DNA of 64,000 nucleotides from Ochotona curzoniae (GCF_017591425.1 NW_024467106.1:23922501-23986500); one strand, 5' to 3'. Counted from the first letter of the stretch, positions 10,594 through 23,504 are shown. A program made the numbers and translations. The notes: generated by a model from the sequence alone, not told the origin.

Positions 10594-11551
10594 ATGGATA
10601 ACATTAACCAGACATCAGTTTCAGATTTTCTTCTTCTGGGTCTTTCTGGATACCCAACAATTGAGATAATTTTCTTTGCTGTGATTTTAGTCATGTACCT
10701 AATGATTCTAATTGGCAATGGTGTTCTGATTGTAGCAAGCATCTTGGACTCTCGCCTTCACACTCCCATGTACTTCTTCCTGGGAAACCTCTCTTTTCTC
10801 TATCTGCTATACATCCTCTTCAGTTCCCTCAACTTTGGTGAGCTTAATCACAAAGAAAAGAAACATTTCCTTCTACGGCTGTGCAGTGCAGATGTTCTTT
10901 GGCTTTGCAATGGGATCCACAGAATGTTTGCTTCTTGGTGTGATGGCTTTTGATCGGTATGTGGCCATCTGTAACCCTCTGAGATATCCGGTCATCATGA
11001 GCAAGGTGGTTTATGTACTGATGGCTTCTGTGTCGTGGCTGTCTGGTGGAATCAACTCAATTGTACAAACCTCACTTGCCATGCGGCTGCCTTTCTGTGG
11101 AAATAATCTTATCAGTCATTTCACATGTGAGATCTTGGCTGTCCTCAAATTGGCTTGTGCCGATATATCACTCAATATTATCACCATTATGATATCAAAT
11201 ACAGCCTTCCTAGTTCTTCCACTTCTGGTCATTTTTTTCTCCTACATGTTCATCCTCTACACCATCTTGAGAATGAACTCAGCTGCAGGGAGACACAAGG
11301 CGTTTTCTACCTGCTCAGCTCATCTTACTGTGGTGACCATATTTTATGGTACCATCTTCTTCATGTATGCAAAACCCAAGTCTCATGACTTGATTGGAAA
11401 GGATAATTTGCAAATTTTGGACAACCTCATTTCTCTGTTTTATGGGGTAGTGACTCCTATGCTAAATCCTGTTATCTATAGCTTAAGGAATAAAGATGTG
11501 AAAGCTGCTGTAAAATATCTGCTTAAACAAGTGCATATTCAATGGCTGTAA
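10594..11551 (+). pseudogene. OR13D1: Olfactory receptor pseudogene, OR13D1-like
   Basis: Encodes an almost complete seven-transmembrane odorant receptor (class A GPCR of olfactory neurons, coupling to G-olf). The start is taken at the methionine of MDNINQTS, which gives an N-glycosylation site (Asn-Gln-Thr) near residue 5; an in-frame ATG at 10564 would add 10 residues. Family signatures are all present: [15 protein letters not shown] in TM2, [16 protein letters not shown] at the TM3 end, [13 protein letters not shown] in TM6, and [15 protein letters not shown] in TM7. The sequence fits human OR13D1 as I remember it. Two bases of the Asp codon after NLSFL are missing between 10800 and 10801. 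The upstream frame runs on to 10953, so at most about 119 native-start residues would be made. The downstream frame is open to the stop at 11549-11551. No other lesion is visible, so the loss is recent, polymorphic or a sequencing error. Confidence 0.9.
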
Positions 11552-14056
11552 AGATGGACTTATACATAATAAGTCAGTGAGAGTATCTTTTTTTTTTAAG
11601 TCCTTGGTGGTTAGGAAGAAATTTTTATTCTGCTCAGAGAATTACTAAGAACCTTAGATTTGTTGAAAATTACACTTCCACTATGTCTTTGTATAGATAT
11701 CCAGATTAGAGTTCCATGGGAACGTCTTTCCTAGTGATACAGGAAATAATGTTTTTTTCCTGGTTGACTGTACAGTAACAGTAGAAAAAACAGTCAGACA
11801 TAAGGTTTGGAAATTGAGAGGAAATGTTGCCAAATTTATAATTATCCCGTCCAAATGATGATTGATGTCTTGGTTGTTCTTTAAAATCCTTGATTATCTT
11901 ACATGTGAGTGTGAGTATGTTTGTGAAAATAGGATGGACTTTAAAACTGTGATAGGATGGTATTCTGAGCAGAGCAAAGCTTCAGGGTTCAGTTTGTTAG
12001 CCACAGTAGTGGACTAAATGTGGTAGCCATGTCAGCTATTTAATTACTATCAACGTAGTAACTCACCATGAATGAGCTTCTATTTGGCTTCTCAAGCTAT
12101 CTGTGGTGAACGTTATGTAGGCAAATACAATTTGGAGTGCCATAACCTCTGCAGCTGCAGACACCCAAAGTAGTGGTTTTAAATCAGATGTTATTTGTGC
12201 AATTAGAAGATTTTGATGAAATCAGGTTGTTTTTGACAGGTCCTGATAGAAGCTGACATGTGGTTGGAGAACATAAACTCCAAAAGAGCATTTACTTTTT
12301 TTTCCCCAGCAAAATATGTGTGTGTGTGGCATAGATCACAAATTAAACTGAGAGTGGTAGCATTCAGTGGTATTTACTCACTGGAAGGATCTGCAGTTCC
12401 TCAAGTCATTCCTTGATTTATGGCATGCAGTCAGTGGCATAAAAGAACTTAAGATAATGTTGGCAGTCTTGCAGATGGCAATAAATGTAAGCATCAGTCT
12501 GCTGCTCCTTGACAGAGCTGAGCCAATTCCTACTATTAAAATACTGACAGAAGAAGCCACTTACACGCATACCTCAAAATGCAATGCAGCCTTGACACTG
12601 AGTTTACTCTTTACTCACAGTAAATAATGTTAAAGGGAATCAGGTTTTAAAATGAATTACAATGGTCTCTCTGATATGACTTCATCTTACTTATCAGTTC
12701 AGTAGGGAGGGTGAAGAGGGAAGCTGATAATAATGTTAGCTTTCTGAAGTCGCTTTTAATTTTTGTCCTGAGAGCTATTTCATGCTACCTAGACTTGTAA
12801 TTTCTTGTCATTTTCTGAAAGAGCTCAGCATCCCTGTAAATGTGATACTAGTTCTCTTTTAACCTGTGCCAAAACTTGTGCCAGATGTGTGAAGAGAAGT
12901 TTGGCTTAAGAAGGCCAAGGATGTGAGGAAACTTCTAGTAATTATTGTGGCTTGCCTCTCTGACCTTCACCCCTCCCATTCTTTCCTCTACTTTATTTTC
13001 TTAATATTTTTAATCCAATTTATTATAGAGAATTATAGTATTCTTTAATGAACACTCTGGGTGGTTTTTGTAATGTAGAAAATTTGAGAAAAACGGACAT
13101 CTTTGGTTAAAGTCTTCAGTTGTAGATTCAGAGAGATTTAGATGTAAAGGAAACTATTAGTGGAGGATATTAAGAGTGTAAATTACTCCTCAGTTGTATC
13201 AGCACACACAGTTTAGTTGGAAGACATAGACCTGAAGAAAAGATAGCTGATTCAGGAAAGCATTTTCTACACTTTAGATTCTAAAATAACATACATGGAC
13301 ATTTTCCCACTTCTTAATTTAATAGCTTAGAATTGGATGAGCACACAGTGGCAATGGCCTAACCGTATATGACTGGTAAAATGCAGAGAAAATGTTGACT
13401 TTATGGTGATAAATAAGATCCATAGCAAATTTAGAGATTAAACTGTTCTCATATATTTTCAGTCTAATGCCTAAAATGTTAGAACCTATTACTGATATCA
13501 GTTGCTAAAAGTCAGAGTTGCAATTATTCCAAAGCTTACAAATTCTCTTCAGTCAATAGAATGCACTAGTGCAGATGTCTCTACCTTTCTCTTTCCTAAT
13601 TTGACAATGATATTATAATCGTCTATTTGCTACAGTGCCTATCAAATGTATAACATTTTCTGAGATGAAAATGCCACATGGAAAGGCTAAGTATATAATG
13701 AGGTTGAATCTTAAAAAGACCTAATGTGCCCAAGTGTGAAAATAAATAGCAGTAATAATAATTTCATTATTATGTGCACTATCCACATTAGATGACACAA
13801 CTCTATTTTACTGTTACTTGCGGTTTTCAATATAATGTCTTTGGAAGCTAAATCACATTGTTTCATTTGTAGCAGAGACTTCTCACTGAAAGTAATCTAC
13901 ATGTTGTATAAATGATCAATCTTATTTGAGTTATTCTGAGCTACATAAAGTTACTGACTATAAGATATGAGAAGGCTAAATGGGACTGAGGTTTTTTGAA
14001 AGGGAACAGGATGCTTGTTTTAGGAAACAAATAGGTAAGTCTTAAATTCTTTTGTT
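11552..14056. other. No gene recognised
   Basis: AT-rich intergenic sequence downstream of the olfactory receptor pseudogene. No coding region, RNA gene or clear repeat could be supported. A short TG run lies near 12319-12328. Confidence 0.5.
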
Positions 14057-14070
14057 CAAAAATATTTTTT

Positions 14071-14393
14071 TAAAGATTTACTTTTATTATTTTGTTTATT
14101 GGAAAGGCGGATATACAGAGAGGAGAGACAGAGAGGAAGATCTTCCGTCCGATGATTCACTCCCCAAGTGAGCGCAATAGCCAATACTATGCCGTTTCAA
14201 ATCAGGAGCCTTTTCCAGGTCTCCCACGCGAGTGCAGGGTCCCAAAGCCTTGGGGCGTCCCTGACTGCTTTCCCAGGCCACAGGCAGGGAGCTGGAAGGG
14301 AAGCGGGGCTGCTGGGATAGAACCGGTGTCCATATGGGATCCCGGGGCGTGCAAGGCGAGGACCTTAATCACTTGCGCCATCACGCCGGGCCC
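14071..14393 (-). mobile_element. CSINE, young full-length copy
   Basis: Complete CSINE with its reverse tail at the left and GGGCCCGGCG (minus strand) at 14393. The flanking direct repeat caaaaatattttt is perfect at 14057-14069 and 14394-14406. CpG sites are well kept. Confidence 0.93.
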
Positions 14394-14910
14394 CAAAAAT
14401 ATTTTTGTAGTCCTATTATGGATGCCATTACAGATATATTGATATCAAACAAGATTTGCATTTATATGCAAATCCTCAGTCTCATTGAGATTAATTCCTG
14501 GGTTTATAATAGAAGAAAAAAATATGTAGCTTAAGATTTATTTAAAGATGAAATAAGGCAACATGTAAGGATATCATGTTCATGATCCGTGTCATCTCGT
14601 GTAAGACTGTATCAGGCCTTCTCAGAAAACACATCCCAATGATGAATTCTAAATGACTTACTATCAATGATGGTACAACTTTAGAAGGAGAAATAATAAA
14701 AGCAGCAACTTACATCTTTTATTAGTCAAGCACTGTCATTTTTGAAATTGTATCTTCAAGGTAGTTATTTTTTGCCATTCTTTTTCTTTTGTTTTGGTTT
14801 TAAAGATTTATTCATATTTTATTGAATTCTCTAACTCTGTTCCTGAATTATGTTATTAAAGGGAAAAATTGTCCTTGCTACCTTACCACAAGTCAATGTA
14901 AAAAAGTCTT
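14394..14910. other. No gene recognised
   Basis: AT-rich unique sequence between two CSINEs. A short stub of CSINE tail ('taaagatttattcatattttattg') at about 14800-14824 may be a tail-only insertion. Confidence 0.4.
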
Positions 14911-15226
14911 TTTTTTCTCAAGATTTATTTTATTCTTATTGGAAAGTCAGGTATACAGAGAGGAAGGTCTTCCATCCAATGGTTCACTTGAAGAAGCCGC
15001 AACAGCTGGAACTGAGCCAATCTGAAGCCAAGAGCTAGGAACTTTTTCCAGGTCTCCCACATGGGTACAGGGTCCCAAGACTTTGGACCATCCTCAACTA
15101 CTTTCCCAGACCACAAGCAGGAAGCTGGATGGGAAGCGGGGCTGCTAGGATTAGAACTGGTGCCTATGTGGGATTCTGGCGCATTCAAGGCCAGGGCTTT
15201 AGCTGCTAGGCCATCACACCAGGCCC
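14911..15226 (-). mobile_element. CSINE, full-length, moderately diverged
   Basis: Reverse CSINE from the tail ('caagatttattttattcttattgg') to the aggccc end at 15226, with the cccatatgggat-like and B-box regions recognisable near 15150-15180. Some CpG sites are lost. Confidence 0.9.
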
Positions 15227-17154
15227 TAGCTGTTCCTAATATATAAGGAAATTACATATGAAATTTATAAGTTAAGGCACTATATGAAATCCTAGATGGA
15301 TTTTAACATTGACTCATATACTATCATACATAAATGCATTTGAAAATATCGTTGAATCAAGAGTCCAGGAGGAGTGAAGAGAAAAGTAGAAGGGCAATAT
15401 GGCTTAGGACATCAGAACAGGAGCAGGAAAAGAGTGTTCCCATGAAGGATGATCCTGGAAGCATGACTGAGTCCAAGAAGAGGAGGCGACTTTGACTTGT
15501 GAAGCCAGCCTTCCATGAGCTAGCAGAATCTGTGCGATGTAAGAGGCATGTAAGTGGCAGACAAGCCTGGTGTGTAGCATGTGCTCATTGGTAGAGTAAG
15601 AGATGGTGGATAAGTGTAGGAGATTTGAGCACAAGTAAACCCAGAACATGTTGTGAGAACCTGAGTAGGGAGAGAGGGTGTAGATGACATTGGAGATGGA
15701 AGACTGACTACACATAGGAAGATTATTAGGAAGTGTGGAATATGAAATAATGGAAAAGTGTTTGAGATGAGAGAAACCAAGGTTTTTACTGTCAGATAAG
15801 ACACTTAAATATAGAAATGGAAGAATGTAGAATGAAATCTATGCCAAAATATTAGTATATATCAGTTTGAACAGGTTTTTGATGTTATTAATAGACATAA
15901 GTAGATTTGTGTGTTCTATTTATATATCCCATTTCTACTGGGAGAATCATTGTCTCATTATAAGGATTTTTCATATCTGCTGGGTAGGAAAAGCACACTC
16001 ATTGCATCCCCCAAATCCTCTAAAAGTAGACCTCACAAATTGTTCCACCAGGAAGATTAAGATTTTTTTGATGAGCTCTCTCCCATCTTCTGCTGCCCCA
16101 TTCCCACCTCATATTTCTTTAAAATTTTGTTAGTTCAGAACCCTTTCCTGAGAAACAAATGTGCTTTTAGGGTTTCTTGCGATGATCACTTGCCTTACTT
16201 TAGTGACTCTCTTGCCACAGTTTTCAGCATCTTTAGTGGCTGTGATTTTCTCTTCTACCTCAGGGGTTTGCTGGGCCTGAGGTCTCAGTAGAGAACCCAG
16301 TGTTTTGATTGACTGCTGTGCAATGCACATACCTGTATTCTCATGACCCCTGCCAACATCTTTAAGGTTTCCATTCTCTGTAAATTGAATGTACTGAATG
16401 TTAATCTACATGACTCATTCTCTATTAAACCCAAATCTGATAGCTATTTTCTGTTCACTATCCCATGATGGTATAATTTTTGTTTTTCTTTCAAATCCAA
16501 TGCAAGTTGAATCATGATCACAAAACCTTCTAGGTTCATTTGCTTCACACATGCTTTCTCCTGTAAAGTTCCCTGTCGTCTTCCTTCATGATTTGAGAAT
16601 GTAGGATTCCAAGCAAGGCATTTATGTATTTTTCTTCTTCTAATTTATTGGATTTCTTCATTAGATAAGGACAGGTGAACTTTGCTAGGACTACTCTTTT
16701 ACTTGGAACACCTATTAGGGATAAAGTACTTTTGAATCATATAGATATTCGACTTAGCTTCAAGATACTTGTTACAAGTATATGAACTGACTGTTGGTCT
16801 CATTTGACATTTGCTTCATCCTTTATCATATGACAAAAACTATTGGTACATAATAGGTTTATTGATATGATGAATAATCACTATTAATTAACAAGCACAA
16901 TACCTGGCAAAGCAAAATTAAAATGTTGCACAAGTAGGTTTTTCTCTTCTTTTTATATTCATGATTGCCTTGTACCTTTGTTCTTCTCCAGTTAGTCCAT
17001 AATCTAGAAGTCATAACTCAACTGTGAACTGTGGTCTGGTTATTTAACTTGGGAGATTTTCTTTCAAGAACAAATTGAAGGGACCAGGCCCAGGGGCCAC
17101 ATGTTTCTGGTTTTTATTTTTGTCCTTTTTTAAGCAATACACATAAACTAGAGG
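15227..17154. other. No gene recognised
   Basis: Contains overlapping minus-strand frames at 15404-15804 and one of 66 codons at 16130-16330, all without family resemblance that I can see. The purine-rich stretch 15360-15800 could be an old LTR, but no terminal motif supports this. Confidence 0.4.
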
Positions 17155-17320
17155 GAATATGGGTTTTGTAACGAGAAAAAAGGGAATTAAATTCCAGCTC
17201 CATGATTTTCTGGCTATGAAGCCTTAAGCCAATTTAATCCCATCATGCATAAAATTGCCATAAGCATACCTAGCCTTTAGGGTAGTTGTAAAGATTCATG
17301 TAAATTTTAAACAATTTTTT
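17155..17320 (+). mobile_element. MIR element
   Basis: Follows the MIR consensus in order: gggttttg, 'attccagctccatgattttctggctatg', the 'aagccaatttaa' region, 'cataaaattgccataa', 'cctagcc...gggtagttgtaaagattcatgtaaa'. It is an ancient, heavily diverged tRNA-derived SINE common to all mammals. Confidence 0.75.
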
Positions 17321-17915
17321 CTCCAGTGCTTGCTTTTCTCTTCCCACTCCTTTGTATCATGAACCAAATAAAGATGTTGATCTATTCTATGGTAATGTTG
17401 TTTGTAATGGATTTTCCTGTGTACCACATAAACACTCCTTAATGATCAAGACACTTACCAGCTGTTAACTTTGGTGTCTATTGGTTTAAAGCTACGGTCC
17501 TGTTTGGGGATTATCCTCAGCTGAAGATAGATGCCTTGCCCAGAATTTATCCTTTACTTTAGACTGGGTCTGGTGACTTTTCCTGCATAATTACCAAGTC
17601 CCCAAACTTTGAGCAAGGTTATGTCAAAAAGAATTTTCTTAGCTTCTGAGAGCCCTGAACCCAGTAATTGGAACTTAGGCTATTCATCTACTAAAAATGC
17701 AAGTATGAAATAGTCTAAGTCTTCTTAAATAAATTAATTGGGTTGTAAACTATAAAACTGAATCCTAGTGTCCCAGGACACAGACCGACAGGAAGATCCA
17801 CTCCTGGAAATATTTTAGAGACTGACCTTACTAACACTTGTCAGGGTAAAAGAAGGGATACACAGAGGAAGAAGTAAATTCTATTCCAGTACCATCAGGA
17901 GTCTCTGCTAGGTAT
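17321..17915. other. No gene recognised
   Basis: Unassigned intergenic sequence between a MIR and a young CSINE. Confidence 0.45.
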
Positions 17916-17930
17916 ACTTATGGCAATTTT

Positions 17931-18257
17931 TTTTAAAAGATTTATTTTTATTATTTTTTCATTGGAAAGGCGGATATACAGAGAGGAGAGACAGAGAGGA
18001 AGATCTTCCGTCCGATGATTCACTCCCCAAGTGAGCACAACGGGCCGATACTATGCCGATCCGAAGCCAGGAGCCTCTTCCGGGCCTCCCACGCGGGTGC
18101 AGGGTCCCAAAGCTTTGGGCCGTCCTCGACTGCTTTCCCAGGCCACAGGCAGGGAGCTGGAAGGGAAGCGGGGCTGCCGGGATTAGAACCGGCGCCCATA
18201 TGGGATCCCGGGCGTGCAAGGCGAGGACTTAACCACTTGCGCCACCGCGCCGGGCCC
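17931..18257 (-). mobile_element. CSINE, young full-length copy
   Basis: Complete reverse CSINE ending in GGGCCCGGCGCGGTGG (minus strand) at 18257. The perfect flanking repeat acttatggcaatttt lies at 17916-17930 and 18259-18273. CpG content is the highest of the copies here. The tRNA-like B box ggttctaatcc (minus strand) is at about 18178-18190. Confidence 0.95.
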
Positions 18258-18273
18258 AACTTATGGCAATTTT

Positions 18274-19287
18274 ATGCCAATATAAATATACATGGCATAA
18301 TAAGATAAAACATCTGCTTAAGGTAAGATAAATTAGTAATTATTAAAGTTTGCAAATGAACATATTATGACAGTTCTTTTTATTCAAGAAAGTATTTCAC
18401 AGTCTTTACTTGAGCATCATACATATAAGTGAAGAGAGAGAAGCAAAATCAGTGGGTGGAAGATTCTATCTCTCCACCTTTCAAATAAGTCAATTTTTTT
18501 TTTGATAAATAGAAGGGAAAATATGTTTGAGCATTAGTGACAAAGTTCTCAATAGAAATAGTCTTGAATAGAGAAATGAGTAACATATCTATTTTAAATT
18601 CATACCATACCATTAAATATGTAGCTGTTAAAATGATGACAAGACATAAAATGGCAACTGTGGCCAGTAGAGATTGTATGAGAAGTCTGAATTTTGGCCA
18701 TAGAGAATGTGGCAATCTCACTATTACATCATCTCTACATGGTGACAAATCAATCTGCAATATTTAAGAAAGGATTGAAGTTCTTTGTTTGCCACATTCA
18801 TTCCTTGGAGATCTTATCTAGTGTCTTGATTTTAAATAGTCTGTGCATACTGATGATTCTCTAATTTATATGCCTAATCCAGACTCTCTAAATAGAATAC
18901 TGTGGATGGATTTGTTTCCAGTTTTTATGTTTAAACACAATTTGAACTTAACACATGATATCCTTAGAAAAAATGTATTATATTGTGTGGCAGATTTGTA
19001 TCACTCACAACTTTTCCTGTTTCAGCAATAGCTCGTCCTTTCTACCTTTCAAACCAAAGATCTAAAACCATATTTGAGGTCTCTTTACTCATAATGAGTT
19101 CTTCAGGGAACCCTATTGGCTTTGGCTTCTCCAAAAATCCAAAATTAGACTACTACTTACCATCTCCTCAAATATCACTTCTGATCAATCTAATGTGTTA
19201 GAATTTGTAAACTGTTTCCACAGTATTCTCAGTTCTAAAGATATCTTATAAACTGATCTGAATGTACAATGCATATGTTTATTTAAT
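18274..19287. other. No gene recognised
   Basis: AT-rich sequence. Both strands hold frames of about 100 and 76 codons over 18449-18767, but these overlap each other and show no family features. Confidence 0.45.
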
Positions 19288-19606
19288 TTTTAAAAGATTT
19301 ATTTTTCTTGGAAAGTCAGATTTACAGAGAGGTGAAACAAAGAGAAAGATCTTATGTCCCCTGATTTACTCCCCAAGTGGCTGCAATGACCAGAGCTGAG
19401 TCATCTGAAGTCAGGAGCCAGGAACTTCTGGGTCTCTCACGTGGGTGCAGAGTCCCAGGGCTTTGGGTCATCCTTGACTGCTTTCCCAGTCTACAAGCAG
19501 GGTGCTGGTTGGAAGTGGGGCAGCTGGGACATGAACTAGCACTCATATGAGATCCTGGTACGTAAAAGTCAAGGACTTTAGCTACTAGGCTACTGTACCA
19601 TGCTTG
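19288..19606 (-). mobile_element. CSINE, older full-length copy
   Basis: Reverse CSINE from 'aaaagatttatttttcttgg' to the 'ggctactgtaccatgctt' end. Many CpG sites are lost, so it is older than the copies at 14.1 and 17.9 kb. A T-run at 19607-19621 follows. Confidence 0.88.
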
Positions 19607-19621
19607 CATTTTTTTTTTTTT

Positions 19622-21764
19622 TATTTTAAAGCATGAAGCACAGCATGATAAATCAGCATTATTCACATTTAAAGGAGAGCAATGAATGCCAGATTAATCT
19701 TTCAAACTCAGCTTTTTGAACATAGGATTGTTCTGCTGTGTATGTATGTGACTCTTGTTGATAGAGGCTTATTTTGCAAAAATGATAATGTCATTACACA
19801 ACTGAACATATTTCAGTAGCCTGTAAAATCTTCCTTCTTTCCAGCTATGTAAATAATTAATTTTTTTAAAAAAATACTGAGTTTGATTTTTTACTTTTTT
19901 TCTATGCAAAAGAGAATTACTTTGAATAAATTGGAGTGGAGTCTTGCATTAAAATGGTTCTTTGAACAGAGTACCACAGAGAGAAGTCTCCTTTTTCTGG
20001 ATACTTTATAACAAACTACTGGAGGACAACATATTTTATGATCTGGAATATTTTCATCTCTTTGGCATCTTTTTTCCTGCATGATTCTTGATTTAGCCCT
20101 CTTGTCAAAGTTTTATATAATTCACATATTAGAAAAACCACTAGCTTTTATAAGATTATATATATTTCAACTATACCTCTTCCATAGACATTTTGATTTG
20201 ATAGATCTATATGGTTATTGGGCATATCTTCTTAAGCATTTAAAAAAAAAGACTTGCTTATTTAAAAAGCATGCTGCAGTACTCATTTCTCAGTATGCCA
20301 GTTTTTATTACACAGTTCCTCTAGGTGAATAGATGTGTATTCATGTTTCCCAGAACCTGTGGAACTGTATCATGAAAAATAAAAGCTAAAAAAAATTTGA
20401 AAATGAATTAAAGCAGTTCGCTGCCCTTCCCATTATGCATATTTATAGTCCATTAGAAAGTGTCCATTTAATAAAACTAGGAATCTGATATTGGGGAAAT
20501 AAAAAAATTACTCAGGCATCTGAAGGGTACTATCACCAGGAGAGTACCTATTCCTTGAATTCTTGCCTTCTCTATCATTTTTTCCTAAATCCATTCAACC
20601 ACAACAGAGTTATTCCTTGCAAATTCTGCTTTATTGAAGGTGGGAGCCCATGTTACAATTATCTGTAGTTCTCTAAATCCAGAGTCTGAAGAAATTATAT
20701 CCATTCATGCCAGCAGCACTTTCTTTGTATGAGTAAGCCAACATAAACACAAATCAGAAGAATCTTCTTTCATAAAGAATGAATGTGTTTATATTTGCCT
20801 TGTTCCCCAGCTTCAGAGAGTGTTTAAGACACAAAAGGCATGTCAATACATATTCTGACTAAATTGATTTAATTATTTATGTGATGTTACTGACATATGT
20901 TAAAGACACCCATGAATCTTTTTGCACAGTGTGTGACAACTTTAATATGTCATTTCTTCTACGATGTAATCACTACGGGATAAGGGTTCTTGTTCAATCA
21001 CTGGTCAGTTAAAATAATAGAAGTGTGCTCATGAATTCACTGGAATACTTTACAGCGTGAAAACATTCTGACCTCATACACACAGACCCCCATGATTTCC
21101 CTTGTTGGACCTCTAACATAGCATTACAGTTGTGAATATCTTTACTATGGTATTTTTATGCACAGATATTTATTCACTAACTCTTTCCTTGACAGAACAA
21201 AAAGAAAATTTATATATTTTATCAAATCTAAAATGTCTTTCACAGTCTAACAACTTGAAAATGAGGAAGAATTTAAAAATTAATGTATTAGATCTATCGA
21301 ATTTGCTAAATATATAGCTTGAATAATATCCACATTGTTAAAATATTGATTTCTTCTTAAATTCTGGAACAATTGCCAGTCATTGAGAATAAATTTTTAA
21401 GTGTCCTGGTTTCAGAACTTCAGTACTCTTTTATGTTACTGTCATGTTATGCTGCAGCTGGACCCTGAGATAACACCACAAATCAAATGTGAATTAATAG
21501 GCAACTGTCTGATTTTAATGTTACATTAATATTCAATAAGCTAATTGCGTTCCTAGGCTAGAAGCATAACTAATTCTTTGTAAATATTCATTAATATACA
21601 AAGTTTTGTTTATAAGGCAAACCAGAATAGCAATACATAAAGTGCATTCATATTGAAAATGAGTACTTTCTATGTTGGATTTGTATTTAATATTGACTAT
21701 TCCAATATCAAATTCAGGATGGAAATAAAGTCAGTACTAAAAGGATTTCTAATCAGTAATTTTT
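19622..21764. other. No gene recognised
   Basis: AT-rich intergenic sequence between a CSINE and the minus-strand olfactory receptor pseudogene. Nothing specific could be supported. Confidence 0.5.
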
Positions 21765-22625
21765 TCACAGCTGTTATTTCTCTTACATAAGCTATTGAAG
21801 ATCAGATTCAACATGGGCATCAATTCTTCATTAACCAGAGTCATGCATTTATCAGTTTCCTGTGAATATATGGCTGAGGGCTTTCAGGTACAAGGAGAGA
21901 GAGCTGTCCCACAGAACAGAGCCACCACAATCAAATGGGCTGCACATGTTGAAACGGCTTTGCTTTGCCCATCCACTGATGCTCCGGGTGTTATAAGGAT
22001 ACATGCAATAGAGATACAGAGGAGCAGCATTGGCAGGGGAGGAGTAAGTACACTGGTCATGAGCATAATTAACTGCACCACAGAGGTATCTACACAAGCC
22101 AGTTTCAAGACAGCCAGAATCTCACAATCAAAGTGATTGATAATGCTGTTTCCTCAGAGAGACAACTGCAACACAGATGCTGTTTCTGCCAGGACAGTGA
22201 GGTGTCATGTCTCCCAGAATCCCTGGAGTCTGTACACAAACCCTCTTGTTCATGACGATGGGCTATTTCAAGGGGTTGCAGATGATCACATACCAATCAT
22301 ATGCTATTGTGGAGAGGAGTACACATTCAGTGGAGTCCATGGCAAGAGACAAGTACATCTGAGAGGCACATCCTGAGAATGAGATGGTGTTTTTTTCCCT
22401 GAAACAAATTTCTCCAGCATTGAAGTGAGAGCAGAAGAGGGGTACCAGCTGTCCAGAAATGAGAGGTTACTGAAGACTGTGTAAATGGAAATCTGGGACA
22501 GCGATGCAGATCAGAACAATATCACCCAGCAAGATTTAGGCACATCAGCAAACACAGCATAAATTGCTGATCTCAACTTTGGGGTACTGGGAAAATCCTA
22601 GGAAACACAATAAGTTCTAGATTTC
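21765..22625 (-). pseudogene. Olfactory receptor pseudogene, family 13 (OR13C-like), badly decayed
   Basis: Minus-strand remains of a seven-transmembrane odorant receptor, recognisable from TM1 to TM7 across several frames. In order: LGDIVLICIA (TM1), [10 protein letters not shown] (TM2), [18 protein letters not shown] (TM3), [10 protein letters not shown] in place of [21 protein letters not shown] (loop 2), [30 protein letters not shown] (extracellular loop 2), STCAAHLIVVAL (TM6), and PMLNLIFNSLCK in place of PMLNPIIYSLRNK (TM7). Lesions seen: TAG at 22263-22265, where a Tyr codon is expected after NPLK; TGA at 22154-22156, where the Cys of LCGN is expected; a frame change between MNKRVCVQ and ETASV; a deletion at HTPMYFF. 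MNKRVCVQ points to the 13C group. It lies 10 kb from the OR13D1-like locus and faces it. Confidence 0.88.
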
Positions 22626-23504
22626 CAATTTGCTTTGAACATTTTATTGTGGTATTCTATGTATGTGCATATATGGATCAATGTTACACACTGAACATAA
22701 AACCATGGGCTACTCCTCTTCACATTTTCCTCCTACATTAATTTGCACTTTGTGCCTCAAGCTTTTCCTGATTCAGTTATTCTAACAATAGCATGTATTT
22801 GAAGTAATTGGTCATTAATAATGTTTGAGCATGAAATTAAAAGATGCCTAAATCTTATTTTGCTGCAAGATTCTTTTTGCAATGTTAGGGTGGGAGAGGG
22901 GTTTATTCAAGAACTATCAGCGAGAGAATGAGACAAAAAGCATCCTTTTCTTTTTCTCAAATTACATTTGTAATTGACCAATGGCTAGATCATGTAATTC
23001 TCTCTAATCCATTGAAGTGACTTTCTTCCCCTTGCTTGGTAATTGTCTTTATGCTTCTGAAAAATTCTTTCCAAGATTTCAGTTTCTTCTGCCACTTCTA
23101 AAAAAGGGTCCCAAATAATTCAGGAGATTCAGTGAATGAAAAGATTAAGACATCTTTAAGTACTAACCAAATAATTGAATAAAGACCTTGAACATTTAGG
23201 CATAAGCCCATAGTCTCCTTTTCAAACCAAAGAAAATGGGAGGTATTTTTAACTGTGAGAGACACATGATAGAAACATCTATCATATTGCTAGAGTTGCC
23301 CTGTTGTCTGAGGTGCAGAAATATCCAATAAAGAAGTGGACTCTATCTTTGTAAGATGACTTAGATATTTTTTGAAAATTCTCCGACCTATGTAGCAGTT
23401 ATAAATCTATTTTAAAAGCACTACAAGTTCTGAAACTCCTGAGACAGTATCCCGTAGACCCAGTTTATAGTCAGTAGCCTACTGAGTCTAATTTTAGCAT
23501 TGTT
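22626..23504. other. No gene recognised
   Basis: Sequence upstream (in the minus-strand sense) of the OR13C-like pseudogene. No exon, promoter motif or repeat could be supported. Confidence 0.45.

Noticed and set aside
14092..14442. A 116-codon frame and many similar frames in young CSINEs (also near 18015, 23711, 25044, 51807)
   Set aside because: The same conceptual peptide recurs wherever a CSINE occurs, because the GC-rich SINE body lacks stops. They are SINE translations, not genes.
15404..15804. Overlapping 103- and 94-codon minus-strand frames
   Set aside because: Different frames over the same purine-rich strand, without domains, and probably a composition effect.
16130..16330. 66-codon minus-strand frame with a mixed, protein-like composition, considered as a processed pseudogene
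   Set aside because: I could not match it to any protein, and no poly(A) tail or flanking duplication is visible. A protein search would decide.
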